A DNA stretch of 64,000 nucleotides from Paenibacillus sabuli (GTDB lineage: Bacteria; Bacillota; Bacilli; Paenibacillales; Paenibacillaceae), in the NCBI RefSeq assembly GCF_014705605.1, contig NZ_JACXIZ010000019.1, positions 1 to 64,000 of the forward strand, written 5' to 3'. Both the position numbers and the translations under genes were made by a program. This document shows positions 42,678 through 50,503 of the stretch, piece by piece (the first letter of the stretch is position 1; each line of letters starts with the position of its first letter). A model generated the notes under the pieces. That model was given only the letters and a program-made list of their open reading frames with translations, was not told the origin of the DNA and ran no database searches.

Positions 42678-43037
42678 TCACGATTCCGAAAAAATCAGAT
42701 CGTACATATGCTTCCACGTCGACCACTCCCATACGTCGCCCTTCGGCCCGTCGCCGATGACGGCATATCCGACGTACAAGCCTCCGACGAGCGACAACAA
42801 CAGCAGCAACGGAACGATGCTCTTAAGTAAAATCCAAAACAGGATGCGCAGTCCGAGCGGACGCCTTCGCGCCACCTCTTCATCGGAAGCGGCAGGGGCG
42901 GCGTCGGCGCCTTCGCGCAGCTTGTCTTTGCGCAGCTTGGGCTGTCTGCCTTCCACATTGCCGGGTACCCATTCCACACCCTTGCGGGGCGGATCATCCT
43001 GAGGCTGTCGATCTTGACGTTCCATGCTCATACTCAC
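42678..43037 (-). CDS. EpuA-like (DNA-directed RNA polymerase subunit beta-annotated) small membrane protein
   Basis: A 119-residue protein with a charged, Pro-rich N-terminal half, one membrane helix (about 62-92, LRILFWILLKSIVPLLLLLSLVGGLYVGY), and a conserved short tail (VIGDGPKGDVWEWSTWKHMYDLI). The tail fits the EpuA family (PF11772), often misleadingly labelled as an RNA polymerase subunit. GTG at 43037 or ATG two codons later; AAGGA lies ahead. It follows flhP in the operon, a common position in bacilli. No function is established. Confidence 0.8.
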   Translation of the reverse strand: MSMSMERQDRQPQDDPPRKGVEWVPGNVEGRQPKLRKDKLREGADAAPAASDEEVARRRPLGLRILFWILLKSIVPLLLLLSLVGGLYVGYAVIGDGPKGDVWEWSTWKHMYDLIFSES

Positions 43038-43072
43038 TTCAATCCTTCCGCTATCACTTCCACGCCATCCAA

Positions 43073-43930
43073 TCAGCGGCGCAGGCTCGTCGCCAGCTCC
43101 ATCATGCGATCGCCCGAGCTGAGCGCTCGCGCGCTCAACTGGTAGGCCCGCTGCACCATGACCAGATCGGCCATCTCGCCCGAAAGATTCACATTCGATT
43201 GCTCCAGGTAGCCCTGCATCAGCGTCACGCCGTCGCGCTCGTCTGCCCCCAGCTCCTGCAAGGCCGCTCCCGCATCCAGGCCGTCGGCTACAAGATAGAG
43301 GTTGTCCGCCACCGGCGTCAGCACACTCGGACGTACGGGCTGCACGAGCTTAATCTGTCCCAAATCGACCGTGGTGAACCCGTCTGTCGAGACGCCGGTG
43401 ACTTGGCCGTCCGCGCCGATCCGCACATCATAGTTGTCGGGAATGACGATCGGGCCCTCGGTCAGCGTCACCGTGCCGTCCGCTTCCTCCGTCCGATGCT
43501 CGGCAATCAGCGTATACCCTTCCGTGGTCGTCAGCACTGCTTGACCGGCGCCATTGAGCGATGGATAGAACGCCCCGCTCCTCGTGAAGGCACGTCCGCC
43601 CTCAGCGGAGGTCTGCACCTCAAAAAGCGCGTTGCCCTGGATGCCGATGTCGTAGGCATTCCCCGTCTCCTTCATCGTCCCCTGCGAAAAATCCGACTCC
43701 ACCATCGTCAGGCGAGAGCCCCACCCCTGATTGAAGCCCATCGGAGTCAATCTAACCGGCTGCCGGAAGGTCTCGTCCTGCTGCTTGATGCTGGTAAGCA
43801 GATCCTCGAAGGTGGCATCCTTGCGTTTATAGCCGGCCGTATTCAGGTTCGCTATATTGTCGGCCAGCAGATCGAGCTTTTGCTGCATGCTGCCCATCGA
43901 TACCGCAGCGTTAATAATGGAGCTGTTCAT
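43073..43930 (-). CDS. flhP: flagellar hook-basal body protein FlhP (FlgG-like)
   Basis: A 285-residue axial protein of the flagellar rod, FlgF/FlgG family. The N-terminal rod motif (MQQKLDLLADNIANLNTAGYKRKD), central FlgG domain (YDIGIQGNALFEVQT, FTRSGAFYPSLNGAG) and C-terminal motif (LEQSNVNLSGEMADLVMVQRAYQLSARAL) are intact. The ATG at 43930 is best spaced to AAGGAGAG. It lies 13 bases after flhO. In B. subtilis flhO-flhP sits beside mbl, far from the main flagellar cluster, exactly as here. Confidence 0.94.
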   Translation of the reverse strand: MNSSIINAAVSMGSMQQKLDLLADNIANLNTAGYKRKDATFEDLLTSIKQQDETFRQPVRLTPMGFNQGWGSRLTMVESDFSQGTMKETGNAYDIGIQGNALFEVQTSAEGGRAFTRSGAFYPSLNGAGQAVLTTTEGYTLIAEHRTEEADGTVTLTEGPIVIPDNYDVRIGADGQVTGVSTDGFTTVDLGQIKLVQPVRPSVLTPVADNLYLVADGLDAGAALQELGADERDGVTLMQGYLEQSNVNLSGEMADLVMVQRAYQLSARALSSGDRMMELATSLRR

Positions 43931-43943
43931 CACATTCTCTCCT

Positions 43944-44813
43944 TTACATGACGCGGCCGACCTCGTTCACCGCTTTTTCCAGGCTGGCATCATAATATTG
44001 CACCATCTTCTGATTCGCCTCGTACGCGCGAGCCGCCGCCATCAGGTCAATCATCGATTGCGTCGTGTCGACGTTGGAGAGCTCCAGGAAGCCCTGTCTC
44101 ACCTCGACGCGTTCTCCCGCCGGCAGCGGCTGCGCCAGCGCGTCCTCGCCCTCTACCCTGAACTTGCTGTTGCCCTCGCGCACGAGCGCATTGGGGTTGT
44201 CCACGCGCGTAATCAACAATTGGACGCCGGTATCCGCTCCCGTCGTCTCGTCGATGAAGCGCTGGTCCGCCGTCATCCGCAGCTTGTCCGGCAACGCATC
44301 CGGCGCAAATTGAATCGGAGCCCCGTCCACTCCGAGCACGCTCGAGCCGTCCGCTGTCACGAGAGAGCCCGCTTCATCTAGCGTAAAATTGCCGTCGCGC
44401 GTATATCGAATTTCGCCTTCGTCATTCTGAAGCGTGAAGAAGGCCTGCGGCTGAAATGTCACCTCGCCGTTCGCATCGACCGCTTTGCCCGAGGCGTCAA
44501 ATGCCATGCCCGGCACTTCGATATCCGATAGCAACGCAAAATCGAAGTTGCGCCCGGTTTCCTTCACATCCCCTTGCAGATGCATCGACAGACTCTCCTC
44601 CGCGAAGACGCCCGTATTGACAACGCCGATCGGCCGTTGCGGGGAATTCTCGGTAGCCATAATGGAGATCAGCATATCCGGAAACGAGCGCGCGACCGCA
44701 TTGACCTGCTTGAAGCCCGGCGTATTCAGGTTGCTGACGTTGTTCGTAACCGTATCGTGCCGGCGCTGCTGGGTCACCATCCCGGCAGCGGCGGTGTATA
44801 AGCCTCTTAGCAT
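43944..44813 (-). CDS. flhO: flagellar hook-basal body protein FlhO (FlgG-like)
   Basis: A 289-residue rod protein paralogous to FlhP. N-terminal MLRGLYTAAAGMVTQQRRHDTVTNNVSNLNTPGFKQ, FlgG-type centre (EIRYTRDGNFTLDEAGSLVTADGSSVLG) and C-terminal RQGFLELSNVDTTQSMIDLMAAARAYEANQKMVQYYD. The ATG at 44813 has GAGGGATGCTCAG ahead; the frame upstream overlaps mbl and is spurious. It starts 19 bases after the mbl stop, so it may be read from mbl transcripts as well as its own promoter. Confidence 0.94.
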   Translation of the reverse strand: MLRGLYTAAAGMVTQQRRHDTVTNNVSNLNTPGFKQVNAVARSFPDMLISIMATENSPQRPIGVVNTGVFAEESLSMHLQGDVKETGRNFDFALLSDIEVPGMAFDASGKAVDANGEVTFQPQAFFTLQNDEGEIRYTRDGNFTLDEAGSLVTADGSSVLGVDGAPIQFAPDALPDKLRMTADQRFIDETTGADTGVQLLITRVDNPNALVREGNSKFRVEGEDALAQPLPAGERVEVRQGFLELSNVDTTQSMIDLMAAARAYEANQKMVQYYDASLEKAVNEVGRVM

Positions 44814-44832
44814 CTGAGCATCCCTCTCTTTC

Positions 44833-45831
44833 TTACCCCAGCTTTTTGGCGACCTTGTCCAGATTGTCCAGCATGATGCCCGTCCCTTTGACGACACAGT
44901 GCATCGGGTTCTCTGCGATCAGCACGGGGACCTTCAGCTCCTCCGCCAGCAGCGCGTCCAGTCCGTCCAGCAGCGCGCCGCCGCCCGTCAGGATGACGCC
45001 GCGGTCAATGATATCCGCCGAGAGCTCCGGCGGCGTCCGCTCGAGCACCGACTTGGCTGCCGATACGATCGAAGTGACCGAATCCCACAGGGCCTCCCGC
45101 ACTTCCGCGGAATAAATCGTGATCGTCTGCGGCAATCCGGTCACCATATCGCGCCCGCGGATGTCGATGGAATCGTGGCGTCCGTCCTCGTAGACGGTGC
45201 CGATTCTGATCTTGATGTCCTCGCTTGTCCGTTCCCCGATCAGCAGCTTGTACTTGTTTTTGATATATTTCATAATGGCCGCATCGAATTTGTCGCCCGC
45301 GACCTTGATGGAAGAAGCCGTGACGATATCGCCCATGGAGAGCACCGCGACGTCGGTCGTGCCGCCGCCGATGTCCACGACCATATTGCCGCTGGGCTGG
45401 AAGATATCCATTCCAGCCCCGATTGCGGCCGCTTTCGGCTCTTCTTCCAAAAAGACTTCTCTGGCTCCGCTGCGCTCTGCGGCTTCACGAATCGCTTTTT
45501 GTTCGACGGAGGTAATATTCGTCGGCGCACATATCAGAATCCTCGGACGGCTGTACCACTTGCGGCCGCCTACCCGGTCAATGAACGCTTTCAGCATAAT
45601 TTCGGTGATTTCAAAGTCGGCGATGACGCCGTCCTTGAGCGGACGAATGGCGACAATATTACCCGGCGTCCTTCCGACCATCTTGTGCGCTTCCTCGCCC
45701 ACGGCGAGCACGCGCTTCGTGTCTTGCTCGATGGCCACGACGGAAGGCTCATCCAGAATAACGCCGCGTCCCTTGACATGAATGGATACATTGGCCGTTC
45801 CGAGGTCAATTCCGATATCATTGCTCAACAT
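44833..45831 (-). CDS. mbl: rod-shape determining protein Mbl (MreB-like)
   Basis: A 332-residue actin homologue that guides wall synthesis along the cylinder. Phosphate-1 motif DIGIDLGTANV, phosphate-2 VVDIGGGTTDVAVLS and adenosine motif GVILTGGGALLDGLDALL are complete. The neighbours spoIIID and flhO-flhP identify it as Mbl rather than MreB or MreBH. The ATG at 45831 is preferred, with GGGGGACG ten bases ahead; a GTG six codons earlier lacks a site. Confidence 0.95.
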   Translation of the reverse strand: MLSNDIGIDLGTANVSIHVKGRGVILDEPSVVAIEQDTKRVLAVGEEAHKMVGRTPGNIVAIRPLKDGVIADFEITEIMLKAFIDRVGGRKWYSRPRILICAPTNITSVEQKAIREAAERSGAREVFLEEEPKAAAIGAGMDIFQPSGNMVVDIGGGTTDVAVLSMGDIVTASSIKVAGDKFDAAIMKYIKNKYKLLIGERTSEDIKIRIGTVYEDGRHDSIDIRGRDMVTGLPQTITIYSAEVREALWDSVTSIVSAAKSVLERTPPELSADIIDRGVILTGGGALLDGLDALLAEELKVPVLIAENPMHCVVKGTGIMLDNLDKVAKKLG

Positions 45832-45937
45832 AAGTCGTACGTCCCCCACACTAGTTAATAAACCCTGCCTTCAAGGCGTCATTCAAAAAACATTCGCCGC
45901 CAAGATCGAAAATCCTCTATTTTTGTTGAAAAAAACG

Positions 45938-46225
45938 TCAGCTTTTTCCTGCAGCAAGCACTTCCCTTTTTTTGCCCGGTGTTTTTTTGTATTTAATCTT
46001 GGTCGCTTCTCCTCCTCTCAGATGGCGGATGGACTTGTGATAATCGAGAATGTGCTTGACCTGGTCCGCAAGATCGGGGTTGATCTCCGGCAGCCGCTCT
46101 GTCAGATCCTTGTGCACCGTGCTTTTGGAAACACCGAATTCCTTGGCGATCGTCCGAACCGTGTTTTTGGTTTCCACGATGCAGCGGCCGATTTTTATCG
46201 TTCTTTCTTTGATGTAATCATGCAC
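45938..46225 (-). CDS. spoIIID: sporulation transcriptional regulator SpoIIID
   Basis: A 95-residue mother-cell DNA-binding protein. Nearly invariant sequence: HDYIKERTIKIGRCIVETKNTVRTIAKEFGVSKSTVHKDLTERLPEIN in effect, with the helix-turn-helix at about residues 24-45 and a basic C-terminal arm. It activates and represses many sigma-E genes. GTG start at 46225 with GGGAGGCGGGAAC ahead; longer open frame upstream is spurious. The tail is about ten residues longer (KKREVLAAGKS) than the shortest homologues. A sigma-E-like promoter precedes it. Confidence 0.96.
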   Translation of the reverse strand: MHDYIKERTIKIGRCIVETKNTVRTIAKEFGVSKSTVHKDLTERLPEINPDLADQVKHILDYHKSIRHLRGGEATKIKYKKTPGKKREVLAAGKS

Positions 46226-46258
46226 GTTCCCGCCTCCCTGCTCAAGATAGTTTGGTAC

Positions 46259-46286
46259 ATTATATGAGGGGGGCGGGTAGATATTC
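46259..46286 (-). promoter_or_regulatory. sigma-E-type promoter of spoIIID
   Basis: Minus-strand GAATATC, 13-base spacer, CATATAAT. The -10 is one base from the sigma-E consensus CATACAAT and the -35 is a close match. spoIIID is a known sigma-E gene. Confidence 0.6.
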
Positions 46287-46374
46287 TTTGTAGCCAAGCG
46301 TGACAAGCTTATTTCGTACAAATATTTCGCGCGTAGAACCGATTGACGAGCACTTTTCGCTTTTTTCGGCGCGG

Positions 46375-46408
46375 CAAAAAGCAGGGGAGACTTGCGCCTC
46401 CGCCTGCT
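46375..46408 (-). terminator. intrinsic terminator of spoIIQ
   Basis: Minus-strand AGCAGGCGGAG and CTCCCCTGCT pair with one mismatch around GCGCAAGT, followed by TTTTTGCC. Confidence 0.72.
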
Positions 46409-46433
46409 CTTCGTCGATCCGGGACATGCCGTC

Positions 46434-47174
46434 TTACTCCGGAAGCACCGCGGCCGGATTGACCGCCTCGCCATCCTGGCGCACCTCCAGATGCAGATGA
46501 ACGCCGAGATCCTTCTCCAGCTCGCTGCGACCGGCCTTGGCGATCACCGTGCCCTGCGCCACCTCGTCTCCGGTCTTGACCGTGACGTCCGTCAGACTTT
46601 GGTATACCGTCACCAGGCCGTCGGCGTGAGCGATCTCGACCACGTAGCCGTTCAGCGGATGCTGCTCGACATGGCTGACCTTGCCGCCCAGCACGGAGAG
46701 CACGTCGAATGTCGTATTATCCGCCTTCGCGAGGTCCATGCCCATATGCGGCTTGAACGTGTTGCCGGATTGAATCATCGCGGCTTGACGCTCCTCTCCG
46801 GTGGCCCCGGCTTCATAGAACGGCACGATCACCTCGACATCCGCCTTGTTCAGCACCGGCCATTGGAAGGCGTTCTCGCCAGCAATGGCCGTTACGGGCA
46901 AGTCCTGGTCCTGCTCGTTTACCGCAACGTCGGTCTCGCCCCGGGTCTCTTCGGTTTCGCTTGTCTCGGTTGCGGTCTCTTGCTGCGGTTGCGATCCCTG
47001 ATAGACCCACATGATCGTTACGATAATAGCTGCCGCGGCCATAAATGCTGCCGGTGTGACCCATTTTTTCGACAGCAGCTTCTTCCATGAAGAGGAGTGT
47101 GCGGCAGCGCGACCTCCCGGGTTCGTTTGGGGAGCCTCTTCACGCTTGGCATTCGGTTTGTTTTGGTCATTCAT
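46434..47174 (-). CDS. spoIIQ: SpoIIQ-type M23 peptidase-domain engulfment protein
   Basis: A 246-residue forespore membrane protein that pairs with SpoIIIAH during engulfment. One membrane helix (about 40-58), an acidic linker (60-95) and a C-terminal LytM domain. The metal ligands expected for M23 enzymes are all present: His143 and Asp147 in FKPHMGMDLA, and His226/His228 in GVHLHLEV. B. subtilis SpoIIQ is degenerate at the first of these. The gene lies between spoIID and spoIIID and has a good sigma-F-type promoter. ATG with GAGGTGATGG ahead. Confidence 0.92.
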   Translation of the reverse strand: MNDQNKPNAKREEAPQTNPGGRAAAHSSSWKKLLSKKWVTPAAFMAAAAIIVTIMWVYQGSQPQQETATETSETEETRGETDVAVNEQDQDLPVTAIAGENAFQWPVLNKADVEVIVPFYEAGATGEERQAAMIQSGNTFKPHMGMDLAKADNTTFDVLSVLGGKVSHVEQHPLNGYVVEIAHADGLVTVYQSLTDVTVKTGDEVAQGTVIAKAGRSELEKDLGVHLHLEVRQDGEAVNPAAVLPE

Positions 47175-47180
47175 TTTCCA

Positions 47181-47231
47181 TCACCTCAGTAGCCATTGTT
47201 GCCACATCAATCTCTTTTATACCTGAGGTGA
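47181..47231 (-). repeat. inverted repeat around the spoIIQ promoter and ribosome site
   Basis: TCACCTCAG (47181-47189) and CTGAGGTGA (47223-47231) are perfect 9-base inverted copies 33 bases apart. The proximal copy contains the spoIIQ Shine-Dalgarno sequence (GAGGTGA), and the sigma-F promoter lies between the arms. Confidence 0.75.
47194..47222 (-). promoter_or_regulatory. sigma-F-type promoter of spoIIQ
   Basis: Minus-strand GTATA, 14-base spacer, GGCAACAATG. Both boxes fit the sigma-F consensus (GYWTA and GGNRANAMTW; only the last base deviates). spoIIQ is a known sigma-F gene. Confidence 0.65.
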
Positions 47232-47252
47232 TTGCTATTTTTACAGATTCTT

Positions 47253-48386
47253 TTAATGGGCCGTTTCGTTAGTTGCACTAGGCGTATCCAGCGTCTCGAG
47301 CCGGATTCCGGTATAGTAGTGGGCGAGGATCTGCTCGGCCATGTAGCCCTCGCGCGCCATGCCGTTGGCGCCCCACTGACTCATGCCGACGCCGTGCCCG
47401 TAGCCGCGCGTAACGATGCTCCAGCGCTGACCGCTGCTGCGCCACGTGAAGTGACTGCTGTCCAGACCGAGCAGCTCGCGAATCTCGCGGCCGCTCCAGG
47501 TGTGGTCGCCCGCCTCCACGCGTGCGACTGCGCCGCCGGCAGTATGCGCTGCGATACGCAATTTGGCGAGGTCTTTTTTACGGATCCCCAGCTTGTCGGC
47601 CAGCTCGCCGGCGGACAGCTCCAGCTCGGCGTCCGCGCGCGGAGCGATCGCCGCGTCCCACGGACTCGCGACGCTGCGCAAATACGGGATCGCCGCGCTC
47701 CAGTAATCCTCGGCATTCTCCGTGCGGCCCGCGCTGGTCGAGAAAAAAGACGCCTCGATTGGCTCCCCCTCATACGTCGCGATGATGCCGCGCGTCTCGC
47801 GAACGGCCTGACTGAGCTTGCGCAGATAAGCGGCGGACTTGTCCGCCGGCCAGGCATCCGCCAGCTCGGCGAGCGGCACGTACACCTGATGCTGAACCGT
47901 GTCCGTAATATCGCTGCCCCCGGCCTCCGCTCCCGCGCCGTGGGCACGCAGATAGCGAATTGCATAGGTGCGCGCGGCGATGGCCTGCGCCTTGAGCGCC
48001 TCCAGCTCGAACTCGGCGGGCATCTCCCCGGCCAATACGCCGCGTACGTACAGTTCTAAAGGCAGGCGCTCGATCTGCGCCGTCTCGCTCAAATACACGC
48101 TGATCCGCAAGCCCCCCAGCAGACTGCGCGCCTCCACCACATCGCTGCTCAGCGCGCTGGCGGCAGCTTCTCTCGACTCCTCCGCCAAGCCCGCGTTCGG
48201 CGTAGACGTCGATCCCGCCGCAGGTGACCCTGGCCCGGACGCCGCATCTGGCAATTGAACAATTGCGTCTGGCAGCGGCACGGCGGATTCCGAATCTCGC
48301 AGCCCGAACGCCAGCACCAGGACGGCCGCCATCCCTGCGCAAAAGGCCATCCACCAATACAAGCGCTGATAACCTAGCAATTTCAT
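47253..48386 (-). CDS. spoIID: stage II sporulation protein D, lytic transglycosylase
   Basis: A 377-residue mother-cell enzyme that cleaves septal peptidoglycan during engulfment together with SpoIIM and SpoIIP. One N-terminal membrane anchor (about 10-28), then a low-complexity linker. The catalytic domain has Glu121 in YVRGVLAGEMPAEFELEALKAQAIAARTYA and the C-terminal motif TRGYGHGVGMSQWGANGMA. ATG with AAAGGAGCTTGGA ahead. It lies between murA and spoIIQ, the usual order. Confidence 0.96.
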   Translation of the reverse strand: MKLLGYQRLYWWMAFCAGMAAVLVLAFGLRDSESAVPLPDAIVQLPDAASGPGSPAAGSTSTPNAGLAEESREAAASALSSDVVEARSLLGGLRISVYLSETAQIERLPLELYVRGVLAGEMPAEFELEALKAQAIAARTYAIRYLRAHGAGAEAGGSDITDTVQHQVYVPLAELADAWPADKSAAYLRKLSQAVRETRGIIATYEGEPIEASFFSTSAGRTENAEDYWSAAIPYLRSVASPWDAAIAPRADAELELSAGELADKLGIRKKDLAKLRIAAHTAGGAVARVEAGDHTWSGREIRELLGLDSSHFTWRSSGQRWSIVTRGYGHGVGMSQWGANGMAREGYMAEQILAHYYTGIRLETLDTPSATNETAH

Positions 48387-48414
48387 TCCAAGCTCCTTTC
48401 GTTCCGGCTGCTAT

Positions 48415-48442
48415 AGTCTATGAGCCGGTCTACTAGGATAGA
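48415..48442 (-). promoter_or_regulatory. possible sigma-E-type promoter of spoIID
   Basis: Minus-strand TCTATCC, 13-base spacer, CATAGACT. The -10 fits CATANNNT and the -35 is weak. Suggested mainly because spoIID is a known sigma-E gene and the spacing equals that at spoIIID. Confidence 0.35.
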
Positions 48443-48499
48443 ACGAACGAGAATCAGGGTACGTCCAGGGACTCTTCTCCGCAGCGATGACGCCCCTGA

Positions 48500-48546
48500 G
48501 TACACAAAAAGCACGGCCCGGGGGAGGGGCCGTGCTTTTTGTGTAC
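48500..48546 (-). terminator. intrinsic terminator of murA
   Basis: GTACACAAAAAGCACGGCCC and its complement pair as a 20-bp perfect stem with a short G-rich loop, 28 bases after the murA stop. The A/T tracts are inside the stem, so it works in either direction. Confidence 0.88.
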
Positions 48547-48574
48547 AGCAAGCCATACCATTCGTTCGCAAAGC

Positions 48575-50011
48575 TTACGCCCAGGTCGGCTGGACCTTGT
48601 TGAGCACGGGAATCTGTTCTTTCTCCCGCGTATAGCCCGACTTCTCCTCCGAGGGTTGGGCATGCGCCGCGGCTACCGGCACGAGCTGCTCTGCTTGCGC
48701 GGCGACCTCCTCCAGCACCTCGGCTGCGGCTTCCTGAGCTTCACGCTCGGCCGTCTCGTCGACGCGGGAGATGTCCGCGCCGAGCGCCGCCAGTTTTTCG
48801 GTCAGGTTCACATACCCGCGATCGATGTGCTGGACGCCCGTGACCTCGGATATCCCTTCAGCCTTGAGCGCGGCACAGATGAGCGCCGCACCGGCGCGCA
48901 GATCGGTGGCGCATACTTTGGCGCCCACCAGCCCGGCGCCCCCGTTGACGATCGCGCAGCGGTCCTCTACTTTGATGTGCGCGCGCAGCTTTTTGAACTC
49001 CTCGACATGCATGAAGCGGTTCTCAAAAACCGTCTCCGTGACCACGCTAGTGCCCTCGGACGTCAAAAGGAGGGCCATCAGTTGTGCTTGCATATCAGTC
49101 GGAAAACCGGGATACGGCAGCGTCTTGACATCCACCGCCCGCAGCGGGGAAGCGGCGCGGACCTGCACGCCGTTCTCGTCCTCAGCGATGTCCACGCCCA
49201 TCTCCTGAAGCTTGGAGATGACCGGCGCCAAGTGATCGGCAATCGCTCCCTCGACGTAGACGTGCCCGCCCGTAATGGCCGCCGCGACGATATACGTGCC
49301 GGCCTCGATCCGATCGGGGATGACTGTATGCTCAGTGCCGCGCATCCGCTCCACGCCCTCGATTCGAATAACGCCGGTACCGGCGCCGCGCACCTTGCCG
49401 CCCATCGCGTTAATATAATTGGCCAAGTCGACGATTTCCGGCTCTTTAGCGGCATTTTCCAGAATTGTCGTGCCGTCTGCCAGCGCAGCCGCCATGATAA
49501 TGTTCTCCGTCGCCCCTACGCTGGCTACGTCCAGATAGATTTTGGCGCCCTTCAGGCGCCCGTCGATCTTGGCCTCTATGTATCCCTGCCCAAGATTGAT
49601 CTGCGCACCCATCGCTTCGAAGCCCTTGAGATGCTGATCGATCGGCCTCGTCCCGATCGCGCAGCCGCCAGGCAGGCTGATGCGGGCGCAGCCCGCCCGT
49701 GCCAGCAGCGGACCCATGACCAGGAAGGATGCACGCATCTTGCGCACCAGTTCGTACGGCGCTTCGTGCGAACGCAGGTCGGACGCGTCGACGACCATCC
49801 GTTCTTGTTCAAATTCCATGCTCGCCCCCAGCGAGATCAGTACCTCGCGAATGGTCACGACATCGTCGAGCAACGGCACCTCATGAATGACGCTCCGGCC
49901 CTCCTCGGCCAGCAGCGAGGCCGCCAGAATAGGCAATACTGCATTTTTGGCTCCGCTCACGCGCACTGTTCCCGACAGCCGCCGACCGCCTCTAATTATA
50001 AATTTACTCAT
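48575..50011 (-). CDS. murA: UDP-N-acetylglucosamine 1-carboxyvinyltransferase
   Basis: A 478-residue enzyme for the first committed step of peptidoglycan synthesis, transferring enolpyruvate to UDP-GlcNAc. Catalytic Cys117 lies in [13 protein letters not shown], the fosfomycin-sensitive form. Start [27 protein letters not shown] and [18 protein letters not shown] near the usual end are conserved. About 55 residues beyond the normal terminus are Ala/Glu-rich, then polar ([19 protein letters not shown]), an unusual extension. It is next to spoIID as in bacilli. Confidence 0.96.
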   Translation of the reverse strand: MSKFIIRGGRRLSGTVRVSGAKNAVLPILAASLLAEEGRSVIHEVPLLDDVVTIREVLISLGASMEFEQERMVVDASDLRSHEAPYELVRKMRASFLVMGPLLARAGCARISLPGGCAIGTRPIDQHLKGFEAMGAQINLGQGYIEAKIDGRLKGAKIYLDVASVGATENIIMAAALADGTTILENAAKEPEIVDLANYINAMGGKVRGAGTGVIRIEGVERMRGTEHTVIPDRIEAGTYIVAAAITGGHVYVEGAIADHLAPVISKLQEMGVDIAEDENGVQVRAASPLRAVDVKTLPYPGFPTDMQAQLMALLLTSEGTSVVTETVFENRFMHVEEFKKLRAHIKVEDRCAIVNGGAGLVGAKVCATDLRAGAALICAALKAEGISEVTGVQHIDRGYVNLTEKLAALGADISRVDETAEREAQEAAAEVLEEVAAQAEQLVPVAAAHAQPSEEKSGYTREKEQIPVLNKVQPTWA

Positions 50012-50229
50012 TTTTTGTCCCCCCGGGCGCTGCGAAACATCGCTTGTTGTTGGATAATAAGGACAGTGACCACAGACTCATATCTCTTGCTTACCCTGCT
50101 GCAGGCTTCTGAAACCCTAAACCTTAAATCCCTTAGTTACGACACAATTCGACATGTCCTACGTATTCGCAGAGCCGTTCACATTTGATTTCGTCATGTA
50201 TTACCCATTGTTGACTTTTTTCACACAGC

Positions 50230-50475
50230 TTATTCGACAAACCAGCGCAGCATACTCGACCATTGCAGGTAGTCGAGGATAAAACGGGCAAATCCATGCC
50301 CCAGCACGATCGCCAGCAGCACCTGAAGCATCCGCGCCTGCGGTCCGCGCGGGCGCTTGAGCCAAGTGTCCAGCTTGATCTCCTGGATGACGTACCAGGC
50401 AAAGGTTATGCTAAGCAGCGTAATCACAATCGACATCAGACCATTCATGCCGATGCCGGAGCCTATGCCGTCCAT
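50230..50475 (-). CDS. ywzB: DUF1146 family membrane protein (YwzB-like)
   Basis: An 81-residue protein with two membrane helices (about 10-32 and 49-68) joined by a positively charged turn (KLDTWLKRPRGPQARML). It matches YwzB, which lies upstream of murA in B. subtilis; function unknown. ATG with TAGGAGGGTGAAGC ahead. A gap of 218 bases separates it from murA; I see no clear promoter or terminator in that gap. Confidence 0.87.
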   Translation of the reverse strand: MDGIGSGIGMNGLMSIVITLLSITFAWYVIQEIKLDTWLKRPRGPQARMLQVLLAIVLGHGFARFILDYLQWSSMLRWFVE

Positions 50476-50503
50476 ATCGCTTCACCCTCCTAGGTGGCCA
50501 ATC

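Noticed and set aside
48539-50188. Plus-strand open frame of 549 codons opposite murA
   Set aside because: murA is certain on the other strand; the plus frame begins in the murA terminator and has no recognisable domain.
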